From positions 1-64,000 of the forward strand of contig CAIXUZ010000025.1 of assembly GCA_903922735.1 (NCBI GenBank): DNA of 64,000 nucleotides, given 5' to 3'. Below are positions 1 through 9,268 of this stretch, one piece after another. Made by a program: the position numbers and the translations under genes. The notes beneath the pieces were generated by a model. That model was not told the DNA's origin. It searched no databases and worked only from the letters and a program-made list of their open reading frames with translations. Source of the DNA: an uncultured Verrucomicrobia subdivision 3 bacterium (lineage in GTDB: Bacteria > Verrucomicrobiota > Verrucomicrobiia > Limisphaerales > UBA11358). Numbering within the stretch: the first letter of the stretch is position 1; every line of letters begins with the position of its first letter.

Positions 1-910
1 CGTCAAAAAATATCGCGAGCCCATCCTCGTCTCCTCCGTGGACGGCGTCGGCACCAAGCTCAAGATCGCCTTCCAGCAGGACAAGCACGACACCATCGGC
101 GCGGACCTCGTGAACCATTGCGTGAACGACATCGCCGTGCTGGGCGCGGAGCCGCTGTTCTTCCTCGATTATCTCGGCACGGGCAAGCTGGAGCCGCACG
201 TCTTCACGGACATCATCAAGGGTTTCGCCCGCGCCTGCGCGGAAAACAAGTGCGCGCTCATCGGCGGCGAGACGGCGCAGATGCCGGGCTTTTATCAGAA
301 GGGCGAATACGACGTGAGCGGCACCATCGTCGGCGTGGTGGAAAAATCCCGAATGCTCAACGGCCAGAAAACCGTGAAGCGCGGCGACGTGGTCATCGGC
401 ATCGAATCGAGCGGCCTGCACACAAATGGCTATTCGCTCGGCCGGAAGATTTTCTTCGAGCAGTTGAAATTGAAACCATCCAGCCGCGTGCCTGGCCTCA
501 AAGGCACGGTCGGCCAGGAATTGTTGAAGGAACACATCAGCTACGGCCCGCTGGTGCAGAAGCTGTTGAAAAAGTTCAATCTCGTCGGCAAGCCGGATCA
601 GGTGAAGGCGTTCGCGCACATCACCGGCGGCGGTTTTGTGGACAACATCCCGCGCGTGCTGCCGAAGTCGCTCGACGTGGTCATCAAGAAAGGTTCGTGG
701 GACATGCTGCCCATCTTCCAGATCATCGAGCAGAAGAGCGGCGTGCCGGATGACGAGCTCTATCAGGTTTTCAACATGGGCATCGGCATGGTGAGCATCG
801 TCGCGGCGGACAAGGCGGACGCCGTGCTGAAATTCATGAACGCGCAGAAGCACAAAGCCTGGATCATCGGCGAAGTCGTCAAAGGCAAGGGCGAGGCGCG
901 GGTGGAGTAA
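1..910 (+). CDS. purM: Phosphoribosylformylglycinamidine cyclo-ligase (AIR synthase), 5' end missing
   Basis: PurM closes the imidazole ring of formylglycinamidine ribonucleotide with ATP to give aminoimidazole ribonucleotide, step five of purine synthesis, in the cytosol. The frame is open from the window edge (first full codon at base 2) to TAA at 908-910, about 302 residues. The family is usually near 345, so roughly the first 40-45 residues lie outside the window. The start shows the family signature SSVDGVGTKLKIA, followed by VNDIAVLGAEPLFFLDY, IGGETAQMPG and the C-terminal HITGGGFVDNIPR and FNMGIGM motifs. The GTG at 38 is an internal valine of the signature and not a start. purD lies 6.3 kb downstream on the same strand, so the purine genes here are split by a polysaccharide-degradation cassette. 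A terminator follows at 932-962. Confidence 0.97.
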   Translation, partial: VKKYREPILVSSVDGVGTKLKIAFQQDKHDTIGADLVNHCVNDIAVLGAEPLFFLDYLGTGKLEPHVFTDIIKGFARACAENKCALIGGETAQMPGFYQKGEYDVSGTIVGVVEKSRMLNGQKTVKRGDVVIGIESSGLHTNGYSLGRKIFFEQLKLKPSSRVPGLKGTVGQELLKEHISYGPLVQKLLKKFNLVGKPDQVKAFAHITGGGFVDNIPRVLPKSLDVVIKKGSWDMLPIFQIIEQKSGVPDDELYQVFNMGIGMVSIVAADKADAVLKFMNAQKHKAWIIGEVVKGKGEARVE

Positions 911-931
911 TTTTCAGCCACAGAAGCACAG

Positions 932-962
932 AGCGCACAGGGGAAACTTGGTGCGCTTTTTT
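932..962 (+). terminator. Intrinsic terminator after purM
   Basis: A 7-bp stem AGCGCAC/GTGCGCT (932-938 with 951-957) encloses a 12-nt loop and runs into six T residues. It sits 22 bp after the purM stop and separates purM from the secreted lyase cassette that follows. Confidence 0.7.
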
Positions 963-1066
963 GCGTATTTGCCAAAAGCGAGCCGCCAGACAGACAGATC
1001 AAGCGGTTTTTTTAGGGGATTCATGAAACCTTTGCCCCGGCCAAGGTGTCTTACAACAGATTAACC

Positions 1067-2929
1067 ATGAGACTGTTTATTCTTCTTCTAATCTGCTGCC
1101 TGACAAAAGGCTCCATTGTAATAGCGAACGCCCAAACATCGGACATCCTCACCGGCTTGCGTCCGGAACATCCCCGCTTGATCATCACCACGCCCACTTG
1201 GAATGATTTCCGGACGCAATACTCGAAGGAAGCCGGCCAGAAGACGGTCCTCAACTGGGTGGTAAGCGATGCGCGCCAGGTGCTGAAAACACCGCCGCTG
1301 GTTTACAAAAAAGAAGGGAGACGCCTGCTGGCAGTTTCCCGCGAAGCCTTGCGGCGAATTATTTTGAGCGCTTTTACCTACCGGGTGACCGGCGACAAGG
1401 TTTTTCTTGAGCGGGCGCAGAAGGATATGCTTGCCGCGGCGGCGTTTGGGGACTGGAATCCCTCGCATTTTCTCGACGTAGCCGAAATGACCGCCGCCGT
1501 CGCCCTCGGCTACGACTGGCTGTTTGACGCCCTGCCCGCGGACACCCGCGCCACGCTCAAGCAGGCGATTTTGGAAAAAGGCATCAAGCCCGGCCTAGCC
1601 GTCAAGAAAGGCTGGCCGACCACGGAAAACAACTGGAATCAGGTCTGCTACGGCGGCCTCTCGCTGGGCGCGCTCGCCATCGCCGATGAAAACCCCGAGG
1701 TTGCCCGGCAAATCCTGACGCTCGCCCAAAAAAACAATCCCATCGGCCTCAAACCCTATGCCCCCAGCGGCATCTACCCCGAAGGCCCGGGCTATTGGAA
1801 TTACGGCACATCGTATCAAGTGCTGATGATTTCCGCGCTGCAAACGGCGCTCGGCACCGATTGGAATCTGTCCGCCGCCCCCGGTTTTCTCACCAGCGCA
1901 GCCGCCTTGGTCGAACAAATCGGCCCGACCGACCGGCCGTTTAACTTCTCCGACTGCGGCGACAGTGTGCCGTTTGAACCCACCCTGTTCTGGTTCGCAC
2001 AAAAGCTGCAACAACCTTCATTGATTTATTTTCAGAACCGACTGCTCCAGCAAAATCTGGCCTCCATCAAAAAGGAAGGGAAAGAAAGCAAAGAGGGCAA
2101 AGAAGGAAAAGAGGGGAAAGGAAGCCGTTTCCTACCTTTTCTTGCCATCTGGATCAATAACCTGCCCAAAAACATCACCCCGCCCACACTGCCACTGGCC
2201 TGGCATGGCGATGGACCAAACCCCGTCGGCGTCTTTCGCAGCTCATGGACCGATCCCAACGCGTTATTTGTCGCCTTCAAAGGCGGCTCGGGCAGCGTCA
2301 ATCATGGCCACATGGATGCCGGAACATTCGTGCTGGATGCCGACGGCGTTCGCTGGGCCAGTGATCTGGGTTCGCAAAATTATTATTCCGTCGAATCCAA
2401 AGGGTGGGCACTCTTCAACAAGAAGCAGGACGGCGACCGCTGGAACGTTTATCGCCTGAGCAATTTCAGCCACAACACCCTCACGCTCGGCGGCAAACTG
2501 CACAACGTCGCCGGCGATGCGCGCATCACCGAATTCACCGACAAATCGGCGACGGTCAATCTCTCGCAAGTTTTCGCCGGTCAGGCTAACAGCGTGACCC
2601 GAAAATTTACGATGGCCGAAAATAAAACCCTTTGCATCCGCGACGACATCACCGGTGCCAAACCCGGCTTATCCGTGCGCTGGCAGATGGTCACGCACAC
2701 CAAAATCAGCGTGGAAAAGAATCAAGCCACGCTCCAGCAGGAGGGCAAGACGTTGTCGGCAAAAATCCTTTCGCCGACCGGCGCGAGCTTTGAAATCGCC
2801 AGCGCCCAACCGCCGCAAGACGGGGTCAACCAGCCCAATCGGGACTCGCAAATCCTCGCGGTGAATGCCACCGTCCCGGCCTCCGGCAGCCTCACCGTCG
2901 AAATCCAACTCCAATCCAAGACACCGTAA
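1067..2929 (+). CDS. Secreted heparinase II/III-family polysaccharide lyase, paralogue 1
   Basis: Predicted exported polysaccharide lyase that would cleave uronate-containing chains by beta-elimination; the substrate cannot be read from sequence. I chose ATG 1067 because it begins a clean signal peptide (RLFILLLICCLTKG); an in-frame GTG at 1046 would only add seven residues before it. An alpha/alpha-toroid region carries NNWNQVCYGG and EGPGYWNYGTSYQ. A C-terminal beta-sandwich carries VNHGHMDAGTFVLDADG, the heparinase II/III-like signature. About 620 residues. It is a close paralogue of the gene at 5322 and shares nearly every motif with it, but has an extra K/E/G-rich stretch of about 17 residues near residue 340, encoded by the purine run at 2069-2124. 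It probably forms an operon with the GH95 gene and the second lyase. Confidence 0.85.
   Translation: MRLFILLLICCLTKGSIVIANAQTSDILTGLRPEHPRLIITTPTWNDFRTQYSKEAGQKTVLNWVVSDARQVLKTPPLVYKKEGRRLLAVSREALRRIILSAFTYRVTGDKVFLERAQKDMLAAAAFGDWNPSHFLDVAEMTAAVALGYDWLFDALPADTRATLKQAILEKGIKPGLAVKKGWPTTENNWNQVCYGGLSLGALAIADENPEVARQILTLAQKNNPIGLKPYAPSGIYPEGPGYWNYGTSYQVLMISALQTALGTDWNLSAAPGFLTSAAALVEQIGPTDRPFNFSDCGDSVPFEPTLFWFAQKLQQPSLIYFQNRLLQQNLASIKKEGKESKEGKEGKEGKGSRFLPFLAIWINNLPKNITPPTLPLAWHGDGPNPVGVFRSSWTDPNALFVAFKGGSGSVNHGHMDAGTFVLDADGVRWASDLGSQNYYSVESKGWALFNKKQDGDRWNVYRLSNFSHNTLTLGGKLHNVAGDARITEFTDKSATVNLSQVFAGQANSVTRKFTMAENKTLCIRDDITGAKPGLSVRWQMVTHTKISVEKNQATLQQEGKTLSAKILSPTGASFEIASAQPPQDGVNQPNRDSQILAVNATVPASGSLTVEIQLQSKTP
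2069..2124 (+). repeat. Purine-only low-complexity insert within lyase paralogue 1
   Basis: An almost pure A/G run on the plus strand made of short units such as AAAGAGGGC and AAAGAAGG. It is in frame and encodes alternating Lys, Glu and Gly. The corresponding place in the paralogue at 5322 has only a short KSDKEKNPD linker. The composition resembles purine-rich intergenic sequence near 59793-59815 and 59877-59903, so it may derive from that repeat class. Confidence 0.6.
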
Positions 2930-3062
2930 ACCACCACGCAGTTCCAGCCTTGGTGGTCGCGAAAAAAATTAACTGTGTGGCGAGACCTTGCTGAAATTCA
3001 GACGATGGAGCCCGTCAATCGGTTTGAATTTGGAAATTGAATCTGTTTCCATTTCATTCCGC

Positions 3063-5315
3063 ATGAAAAACTACATCCCTGCCGTAATCCTGCTCGCAGT
3101 GACGGGTGCAGTCAGTTTGTCAGCCGCTGATTTGACCCTGTGGTACCGGCAGCCCGCCACCCAAGCCAAGCCGATGAACGAATCGCTGCCCATCGGCAAC
3201 GGGAGGATGGGGGCACTGATTTTTGGCGCTCCAGACCGCGAGCGAATCAGCGTGAACGAGGACAGCCTTTGGACCGGCGATAACAATCCCTCGGGAGACG
3301 ACCACACGATGGGCTCGTATCAGGTGCTGGGCAATGTGTTCGTCAATCTGCCCGGTCACACGAATGCGGCGGAATACCGGCGCGAACTGGATCTGGCCAG
3401 CGCGTTGTCGCGAGTCCAATACACCGTAAACGGTATACGATTTCAGCGCGAATTCATTTGCAGTCATCCGGCCCAAGTGATGGCGGCGAATTTCACGGCC
3501 GACCAAAAGGCGGCTTACACCGGCAGCATTGAACTGGTGGACACGCACGGCGCAAAAATCATCGGGCACGGGAATCAGATCACGGCCTCCGGCACTTTGA
3601 GCAACGGCATGAAATTCGAATGGCAATTGATGGCGTTGAATCAGGGCGGCTCGGTTTCGCTGGTGACGGACACCAACTCGACCCGATTGGAATTCAAAGA
3701 TTGCGACGGCCTCACTCTCCTTGTAGCGGCGGGTACGGACTATGTATTCAACCACGCCAAAAAATATCATGGCGAAGATCCGCACACGCGCTTGACAGCG
3801 CAGATAAACGCGGCGGCGAAGAAAAGTTTTACCAGCTTGAAGGCGGAACACATCAAGGATTATCAGGCGTTTTTCGGTCGCGTCAGCGCGGACTTCGGTA
3901 AATCCACCGCCGCACAAACGGCTTTGCCCACGGATCAGCGCAAACTGGAGGCGTTCAAGACGGTTGATCCCGGACTCGAGGCGCTGTTGTTTCAATACGG
4001 ACGCTATCTAATGATTTCCTGTTCGCGGCCCGGCGGATTGCCGGCGAACCTGCAAGGCTTGTGGAACGACAACAACAAACCCGCGTGGCACAGCGATTAT
4101 CACGCGAACATCAACATCCAGATGAATTACTGGCCCGCCGAGGTCGCCAATCTATCCGAGTGCCACACCCCGCTGTTTGATTTGCTGGCCAGCCAGATCC
4201 CCGCATGGCGCGAGGTCACGGCGACGGCGAAAGATTTCAAGCTGGCCGACGGGAGCCTCACCAAGCGCGGCTTCGCCGTCCGCACCTCGCACAACATCAC
4301 CGGCGGCATGGGCTGGAAGTGGGACAAGACGGCAAATGCGTGGTATTGCCAGCACCTGTGGGAACATTACGCGTTCGGCCAGGATAAAGATTATCTGCGC
4401 ACCGTGGCCTATCCGATCCTGCGCGAGACCTGCGAGTTCTGGGAAGATCACTTGAAAGCATTACCGAATGGAAGGCTGGTGGTACCGAATGCATGGTCGC
4501 CGGAGCACGGCCCGGACGAGGACGGCGTGAGTTACAGCCAGGAAATCGTGTGGGACTTGTTTAACAATTTTGTGGCGGCGGCAGACGCACTCGGCACAGA
4601 CATAGCGTATCGCAATAAAATCGCGACCATGCGCGCCCAGCTCGTCACGCCTGGCATCGGCAGTTGGGGACAATTGCTGGAGTGGCAAACGGAAAAAACC
4701 GGCACCCATGCCATCGCCAAACACCCTGAACTCGACACGACCAACGACCATCACCGTCACACATCACATCTGTTTGCGGTGTATCCCGGCACGCAAATCA
4801 GCATGACCAGGACACCGGAACTGGCGACGGCGGCGAAGGTTTCACTCGATGCGCGGGGCATTGATCCAGGTAGCGATGTGCGCGAATGGTCGCTCGCGTG
4901 GCGCACAGCGATTTATGCACGGCTGCACGACGCCGAGAACGCGCACAGCATGTTACAGCAGCTTTTTTCCGCGCGGAACACCTGCATCAACCTGTTCGGC
5001 CTGCACCCGCCCATGCAGATTGACGGCAACTTCGGCATCACCGCCGGCATCGCCGAGATGCTCGTACAATCGCAGGCCGGCGAAATTGAATTGCTTCCCG
5101 CGCTGCCGTCAGCCTGGCCGACGGGAAACATTTCCGGCCTCCGCGCCCGGGGTGGTTACGAACTGGACCTCAAATGGCAGGCCGGAAAACTCACTTCGAC
5201 CACCATCAAAAATGTCAGCGGCAATGATCCCGTCAAAGTTCGTTACGGCAGCCGGACAACGCAGTTCAATCTACCGCGAGGCACGGCGAGAAATCTAACC
5301 GGGGAACTAAATTAA
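3063..5315 (+). CDS. Secreted GH95-family alpha-L-fucosidase
   Basis: Predicted exported retaining/inverting-class glycosidase of family GH95, typically releasing alpha-1,2-linked L-fucose (some members act on L-galactose). Start ATG 3063 gives a signal peptide (KNYIPAVILLAVTGAVSLSAA); the open frame continues upstream to 2988 but without a signal. The mature N-terminus LWYRQPATQAKPMNESLPIGNGRMG is cut here for length only and is typical of the family. Residues matching the well-studied bifidobacterial enzyme are visible: N349 and N351 in HANINIQMNYWPAE, E481 in WSPEHGP, and D654 in QIDGNFGITAGIAEM. Length is 750 residues, normal for a GH95 catalytic core. It lies between two lyase paralogues with only 6 bp to the second, so the three probably act on one fucosylated, uronate-bearing polymer. 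Confidence 0.92.
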   Translation: MKNYIPAVILLAVTGAVSLSAADLTLWYRQPATQAKPMNESLPIGNGRMGALIFGAPDRERISVNEDSLWTGDNNPSGDDHTMGSYQVLGNVFVNLPGHTNAAEYRRELDLASALSRVQYTVNGIRFQREFICSHPAQVMAANFTADQKAAYTGSIELVDTHGAKIIGHGNQITASGTLSNGMKFEWQLMALNQGGSVSLVTDTNSTRLEFKDCDGLTLLVAAGTDYVFNHAKKYHGEDPHTRLTAQINAAAKKSFTSLKAEHIKDYQAFFGRVSADFGKSTAAQTALPTDQRKLEAFKTVDPGLEALLFQYGRYLMISCSRPGGLPANLQGLWNDNNKPAWHSDYHANINIQMNYWPAEVANLSECHTPLFDLLASQIPAWREVTATAKDFKLADGSLTKRGFAVRTSHNITGGMGWKWDKTANAWYCQHLWEHYAFGQDKDYLRTVAYPILRETCEFWEDHLKALPNGRLVVPNAWSPEHGPDEDGVSYSQEIVWDLFNNFVAAADALGTDIAYRNKIATMRAQLVTPGIGSWGQLLEWQTEKTGTHAIAKHPELDTTNDHHRHTSHLFAVYPGTQISMTRTPELATAAKVSLDARGIDPGSDVREWSLAWRTAIYARLHDAENAHSMLQQLFSARNTCINLFGLHPPMQIDGNFGITAGIAEMLVQSQAGEIELLPALPSAWPTGNISGLRARGGYELDLKWQAGKLTSTTIKNVSGNDPVKVRYGSRTTQFNLPRGTARNLTGELN

Positions 5316-5321
5316 ACCTCA

Positions 5322-7163
5322 ATGAAATTAAAACTCTTCTTACTACTCACCGGCCTTGCCTGCCTTCCGATCCGGGCGGAGCAAGTTGCGGCACCGGACG
5401 TTCTGGCCGGCCTGCGCAAGGAACATCCCCGCCTGATCATCACCACGGCTGGCTGGAACGATTTGCGCACCCGCCGCGCGAGTGACGCCAAGCTGGATGC
5501 CGTTATCACCAGCATCGTGGACAGCGCGCGCAAGGTGCTGAAAGCGCCAACGCTGGTTTATACAAATAATGGCAGCAAGATGCTGCTGGTTTCGCGGGAG
5601 GCGATGCGCCGAATCGAGCTTTGCAGCTTCGCTTACCGGATCACCGCCGAAAAAGTTTTTCTCGACCGCGCGCAAAAGGACATGCTCGATGCCGCCGCGT
5701 TTGTGGACTGGGTTCCTTCCGTTTACCTATGCACTGCCGAGATGACCGCCGCGCTGGCCCTGGGTTACGACTGTCTGTTCGACGCATTGCCGGCTGCCAC
5801 CCGCGCCAAGCTCCGGCAGGCAATTTTGGAAAAAGGCATCAAGCCCGGCTTGCCATCCAGCAACACCTGGCAAAAGGCCACCATGAACTGGAACCAGGTT
5901 TGTTTCGGCGGCCTCACCCTCGGGGCGCTGGCCATCGCCGATGAAAATCCGGAGATCGCTCGCGAAGTTCTGACGCTCGCCCGCAAGAATATCGCGAACG
6001 GCCTCAAGCCGTATGTGCCGGACGGAATTTATCCTGAAGGCCCGGGCTATTGGAGTTACGGCACTACGTATTCAGTGCTGATGGTTTCCGCGCTGGAAAC
6101 GGCGCTGGGCACAAACTGGGATTTGCCCGCTGCTCCCGGCTTTCTGGCCAGCGCGACGTCACTGGTGCAGCAAATCGGCCCGACGGGAAGGCCGTTTAAT
6201 TTTTCGGACAGCGGTGATGGCGTGCAATTCGAGCCCACGCTGTTTTGGTTCGCGCAAAAGCTGCATTCCCCGGAGCTGGTGTATTTGCAAAACCAATTAT
6301 TGCAGGCGCATCTGGCCAAGTCGGACAAGGAAAAGAACCCCGATCGCTTTTATCCCTTCCTCGCCATCTGGATTGACGGCCTGCCCAAAAACATTCCGCC
6401 GCCGGCGCGACTGCCGCTCGCCTGGCATGGCGACGGCCCCAACCCGGTCGGCGCCTTTCGCAGTTCGTGGACGGACACCAACGCGCTCTTCCTCGCGTTC
6501 AAGGGCGGATCAACCAAAATCAACCACTCCCACATGGATGCGGGATCATTCGTGCTCGACGTCAATGGCGTGCGCTGGGCCAGCGACTTGGGCGCGCAAA
6601 ATTATTACTCCATCATGTCCAAGGGATGGGTGCTTTTTGACAACAAACAGAACAGCGACCGCTGGCGCGTTTTACGCCTGAACAATTTCAGCCATAACAC
6701 CCTCACGCTCGGCGGCAAGCTGCACAACGCGACCGGTGACGCGCGCATCACCGAGTTCAGCGACACTTCCGCCACCGTCAACCTCTCGGAAATCTTCGCC
6801 GGCCAGGCCGGCAGCGTGAAGCGAAAGTTTTCCATGGCCGGAAACAAAACCGTCCTGATCCGCGACGACATCGCCGCCGCCCAGCCCGGCCTGTCCGTGC
6901 GCTGGCAAATGCTCACCCGCGCCAAGATCAGCGTGAACAACAGTCAAGCCACGCTTCAACAGGGCGACAAGACGCTGACGGCAAAAATCATTTCGCCGTC
7001 CGGAGCTCGTTTTGAAATCGCCAGCGCCCAGCCGCCGGATGACGGCGTAAACCAGCCCAATCCGAACGCACAGATCCTCGCGATGAACGCGGCCGTTCCC
7101 GCCTCCGGCAATCTTGCGGTCGAAATCCAGCTCCAGCCCGATGCCGCCGCCATCGGGAAGTAA
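5322..7163 (+). CDS. Secreted heparinase II/III-family polysaccharide lyase, paralogue 2
   Basis: Second copy of the lyase at 1067, 613 residues, with signal peptide KLKLFLLLTGLACLPIRA. Shared motifs include LAGLRKEHPRLIITT, MNWNQVCFGGLTLGALAIAD, EGPGYWSYGTTYSVLM and NHSHMDAGSFVLDVNG. It starts 6 bp after the GH95 stop and is followed by purD after only 39 bp without a visible terminator, so read-through into purD is possible. The linker where paralogue 1 has its K/E/G insert is short here. The two lyases presumably arose by tandem duplication around, or with, the fucosidase. Whether they now differ in substrate cannot be judged from sequence. Confidence 0.85.
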   Translation: MKLKLFLLLTGLACLPIRAEQVAAPDVLAGLRKEHPRLIITTAGWNDLRTRRASDAKLDAVITSIVDSARKVLKAPTLVYTNNGSKMLLVSREAMRRIELCSFAYRITAEKVFLDRAQKDMLDAAAFVDWVPSVYLCTAEMTAALALGYDCLFDALPAATRAKLRQAILEKGIKPGLPSSNTWQKATMNWNQVCFGGLTLGALAIADENPEIAREVLTLARKNIANGLKPYVPDGIYPEGPGYWSYGTTYSVLMVSALETALGTNWDLPAAPGFLASATSLVQQIGPTGRPFNFSDSGDGVQFEPTLFWFAQKLHSPELVYLQNQLLQAHLAKSDKEKNPDRFYPFLAIWIDGLPKNIPPPARLPLAWHGDGPNPVGAFRSSWTDTNALFLAFKGGSTKINHSHMDAGSFVLDVNGVRWASDLGAQNYYSIMSKGWVLFDNKQNSDRWRVLRLNNFSHNTLTLGGKLHNATGDARITEFSDTSATVNLSEIFAGQAGSVKRKFSMAGNKTVLIRDDIAAAQPGLSVRWQMLTRAKISVNNSQATLQQGDKTLTAKIISPSGARFEIASAQPPDDGVNQPNPNAQILAMNAAVPASGNLAVEIQLQPDAAAIGK

Positions 7164-7202
7164 AATTGATTCCGCGCCCGGTTCCTGCTTCAATCTGCGC
7201 GC

Positions 7203-8492
7203 ATGAAAATTCTGGTCATCGGCTCAGGCGGACGCGAACACGCCTTGGTTTGGAAACTGGCCCAGTCGCCCAATGCCACACAAATGTGGTGCGCGCCCGG
7301 TAATGCCGGCATCGCGCAGGAACGCCTCGCCAAAAACGGCACGGCGGTGGAATGCGTGAACATTGGCGCGGAAAATCTGCCCAAGCTGCTCACCTTCGCG
7401 CAGGAGAAAAAGGCCGACCTCACCGTCGTCGGCCCCGACAACCCGCTCGCACTTGGCATCGTGGATTTGTTCCAGTCGCACGGCCTGCGCATCTGGGGCG
7501 TGAACCGCAAAGCCGCGCAGTTCGAGTCCTCCAAGGTTTTCTCGCAGAAGTTCATGGAGAAATACGGCATTCCGACTGCCGCCGCCGGAACCTTCTCCGA
7601 AACGGCGGCGGCAAAGAAATTCTGCGCGACGCTCGGCGGGAAGTGCGTGGTGAAAGCCGATGGCCTCGCGCTCGGCAAAGGCGTATTGATCTGCGCCAAC
7701 CAAGCCGAAGCGGAAAAGGCGGTGGACGAAATCATGGTGAGCAAAGCGTTCGGCGCAGCGGGTGCGAACGTGGTCATCCAGGAATTTCTCGAAGGCGTCG
7801 AGGTTTCACTCCATGCGCTGTGCGATGGGCGGACGGCGAAAATCTTCCCCACCTCGCAGGATCACAAACGTGCGTTGGATGGCGACCTCGGCCTGAATAC
7901 CGGCGGCATGGGCACCTATTCGCCCACGCCATTTTTGACTGACGCCCAACTCGCTGACACGGCCAAAAAAGTTCTCGAACCGTTCATGCGCGGCTGTGCG
8001 GCGGAGGGCATTGATTATCGCGGCATCCTATATCCCGGCGTGATGCTGACAAAGAATGGCCCGAAGATCCTGGAGTTCAACGCCCGCTTCGGCGACCCGG
8101 AGACACAGGTGTATCTCACGCGGCTGGAAAACGATTTGGTGGAACTCCTCGCGGCCAGCGTCTGCGGCTCCCTCGGCTCACTGGAATTGAAATGGAGTCC
8201 GCTTGCCAGCGTCTGCGTGGTAATGGCCAGCGGCGGCTATCCCGGCAATTACACGAAAGGCAAGCCTATCCTCGGTCTGGCAGAAGTCGCGAAACTTGCA
8301 GACACAAAAGTTTTTCATGCAGGCACGGCGTTGAAGGACGGGCAGATCGTAACCAACGGCGGCCGCGTCCTCGGCGTGACCGCGCTCGGCAAAGATTTAA
8401 AAACCGCGCAGGCCGCCGCCTACGCGGCGGTGGATAATATCCATTTTGAAGGCGCGCATGTCCGCCGCGACATTGCGGCGAAGGCGTTTTGA
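7203..8492 (+). CDS. purD: Phosphoribosylamine-glycine ligase (GAR synthetase)
   Basis: PurD joins glycine to 5-phosphoribosylamine with ATP, step two of purine synthesis, in the cytosol. The protein has 429 residues, normal for the family. It starts with the N-domain motif MKILVIGSGGREHALVWKL. ATP-grasp signatures follow, including the lysine region CVVKADGLALGKGV, the QEFLEGVEVS stretch, the family hallmark DHKRALDGDLGLNTGGMG, and the metal-binding LEFNARFGDPETQ. The C-terminal domain contains VVMASGGYPGNY. Glycine, its substrate, is a product of the SHMT domain encoded by the fusion gene 0.8 kb downstream. It lies 39 bp after a polysaccharide lyase gene, an unusual neighbour. Confidence 0.98.
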   Translation: MKILVIGSGGREHALVWKLAQSPNATQMWCAPGNAGIAQERLAKNGTAVECVNIGAENLPKLLTFAQEKKADLTVVGPDNPLALGIVDLFQSHGLRIWGVNRKAAQFESSKVFSQKFMEKYGIPTAAAGTFSETAAAKKFCATLGGKCVVKADGLALGKGVLICANQAEAEKAVDEIMVSKAFGAAGANVVIQEFLEGVEVSLHALCDGRTAKIFPTSQDHKRALDGDLGLNTGGMGTYSPTPFLTDAQLADTAKKVLEPFMRGCAAEGIDYRGILYPGVMLTKNGPKILEFNARFGDPETQVYLTRLENDLVELLAASVCGSLGSLELKWSPLASVCVVMASGGYPGNYTKGKPILGLAEVAKLADTKVFHAGTALKDGQIVTNGGRVLGVTALGKDLKTAQAAAYAAVDNIHFEGAHVRRDIAAKAF

Positions 8493-8559
8493 GATCGTTG
8501 CTGGTGAATTGGCGGGCAAGGCCTTTACTTTTCATGCCATGTAGCGCATTTTTCAAACC

Positions 8560-9216
8560 ATGAACAAGTTTGCAATGCTGCTGCTGACCACGGTTTTATC
8601 CGCTTCGGCAGCCGAGCCGGCTTTGAAGGCCTCGTGGCTGGACAATAACGTCCTGTTCGTCCGCGCCAGCCGGGTTTCGGACAACTTTTGGGAGCAATTC
8701 CAGGCCACCCGGACAACCAACAAAATATCGGGCACGATCCTTGACCTGCGTTATGCTGACGGCGACAAAAACATCGCCCCGGACAGCATCGTTTCCGGCC
8801 AATTATATCCGATAGTAATTCTGGTGAATCGTCAGACTCACGGCGCAGCCGGTTCCCTCGCGACACGCTTGCAGACGGCCAGAGCCGGCATAGTCATCGG
8901 CGGAACCAACGGCACCGTTTCCCCGGACATCACGCTCTCCGTGAATTCAGCGCAGGAAAAAATATTTTTAGAAAATCCCTACTTCACGACCAACGCCAAT
9001 TCAGCGGTGGCTTTGTCCACAACCAGCACCATGCTTCCGTTCGTGGATCACATGAGCGAGGCAGAACTGGTGCGCAAGAAAATCAAGGATGGCGAGGGTG
9101 AGGACAGCCCCGCACCCCGGACCGAACCGGCGACGCCCGTCATACGCGATCCGGCGCTGGCGCGGGCGGTAGATCTGCTCAAGGCGCTGGCCATTTTGCC
9201 CAAACAACGCGGCTGA
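8560..9216 (+). CDS. Secreted S41-peptidase-like protein without catalytic residues
   Basis: 218-residue exported protein (signal NKFAMLLLTTVLSASAAEP). Residues about 60-130 resemble the C-terminal-processing peptidase fold: ISGTILDLRYADG matches the LILDLRNNPGG strand, YPIVILVNRQTHGAAGSLATRLQ matches the VLVNGGSASASE region, and AGIVIGGTNGTV matches the GRAVVVGxxTFGKG turn. The catalytic serine position is occupied by THGAAG and the catalytic lysine position by TNG, so proteolysis is unlikely. There is no PDZ domain. The C-terminus is charged and proline-rich, ending in ALARAVDLLKALAIL. It may be a binding or scaffold relic of the S41 fold. The assignment rests on motif resemblance only. Confidence 0.6.
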   Translation: MNKFAMLLLTTVLSASAAEPALKASWLDNNVLFVRASRVSDNFWEQFQATRTTNKISGTILDLRYADGDKNIAPDSIVSGQLYPIVILVNRQTHGAAGSLATRLQTARAGIVIGGTNGTVSPDITLSVNSAQEKIFLENPYFTTNANSAVALSTTSTMLPFVDHMSEAELVRKKIKDGEGEDSPAPRTEPATPVIRDPALARAVDLLKALAILPKQRG

Positions 9217-9268
9217 TTCGCATTGACGTCCGGCCTCTGAAAAACCACATTTTCAGTCCGCGTTTGGG

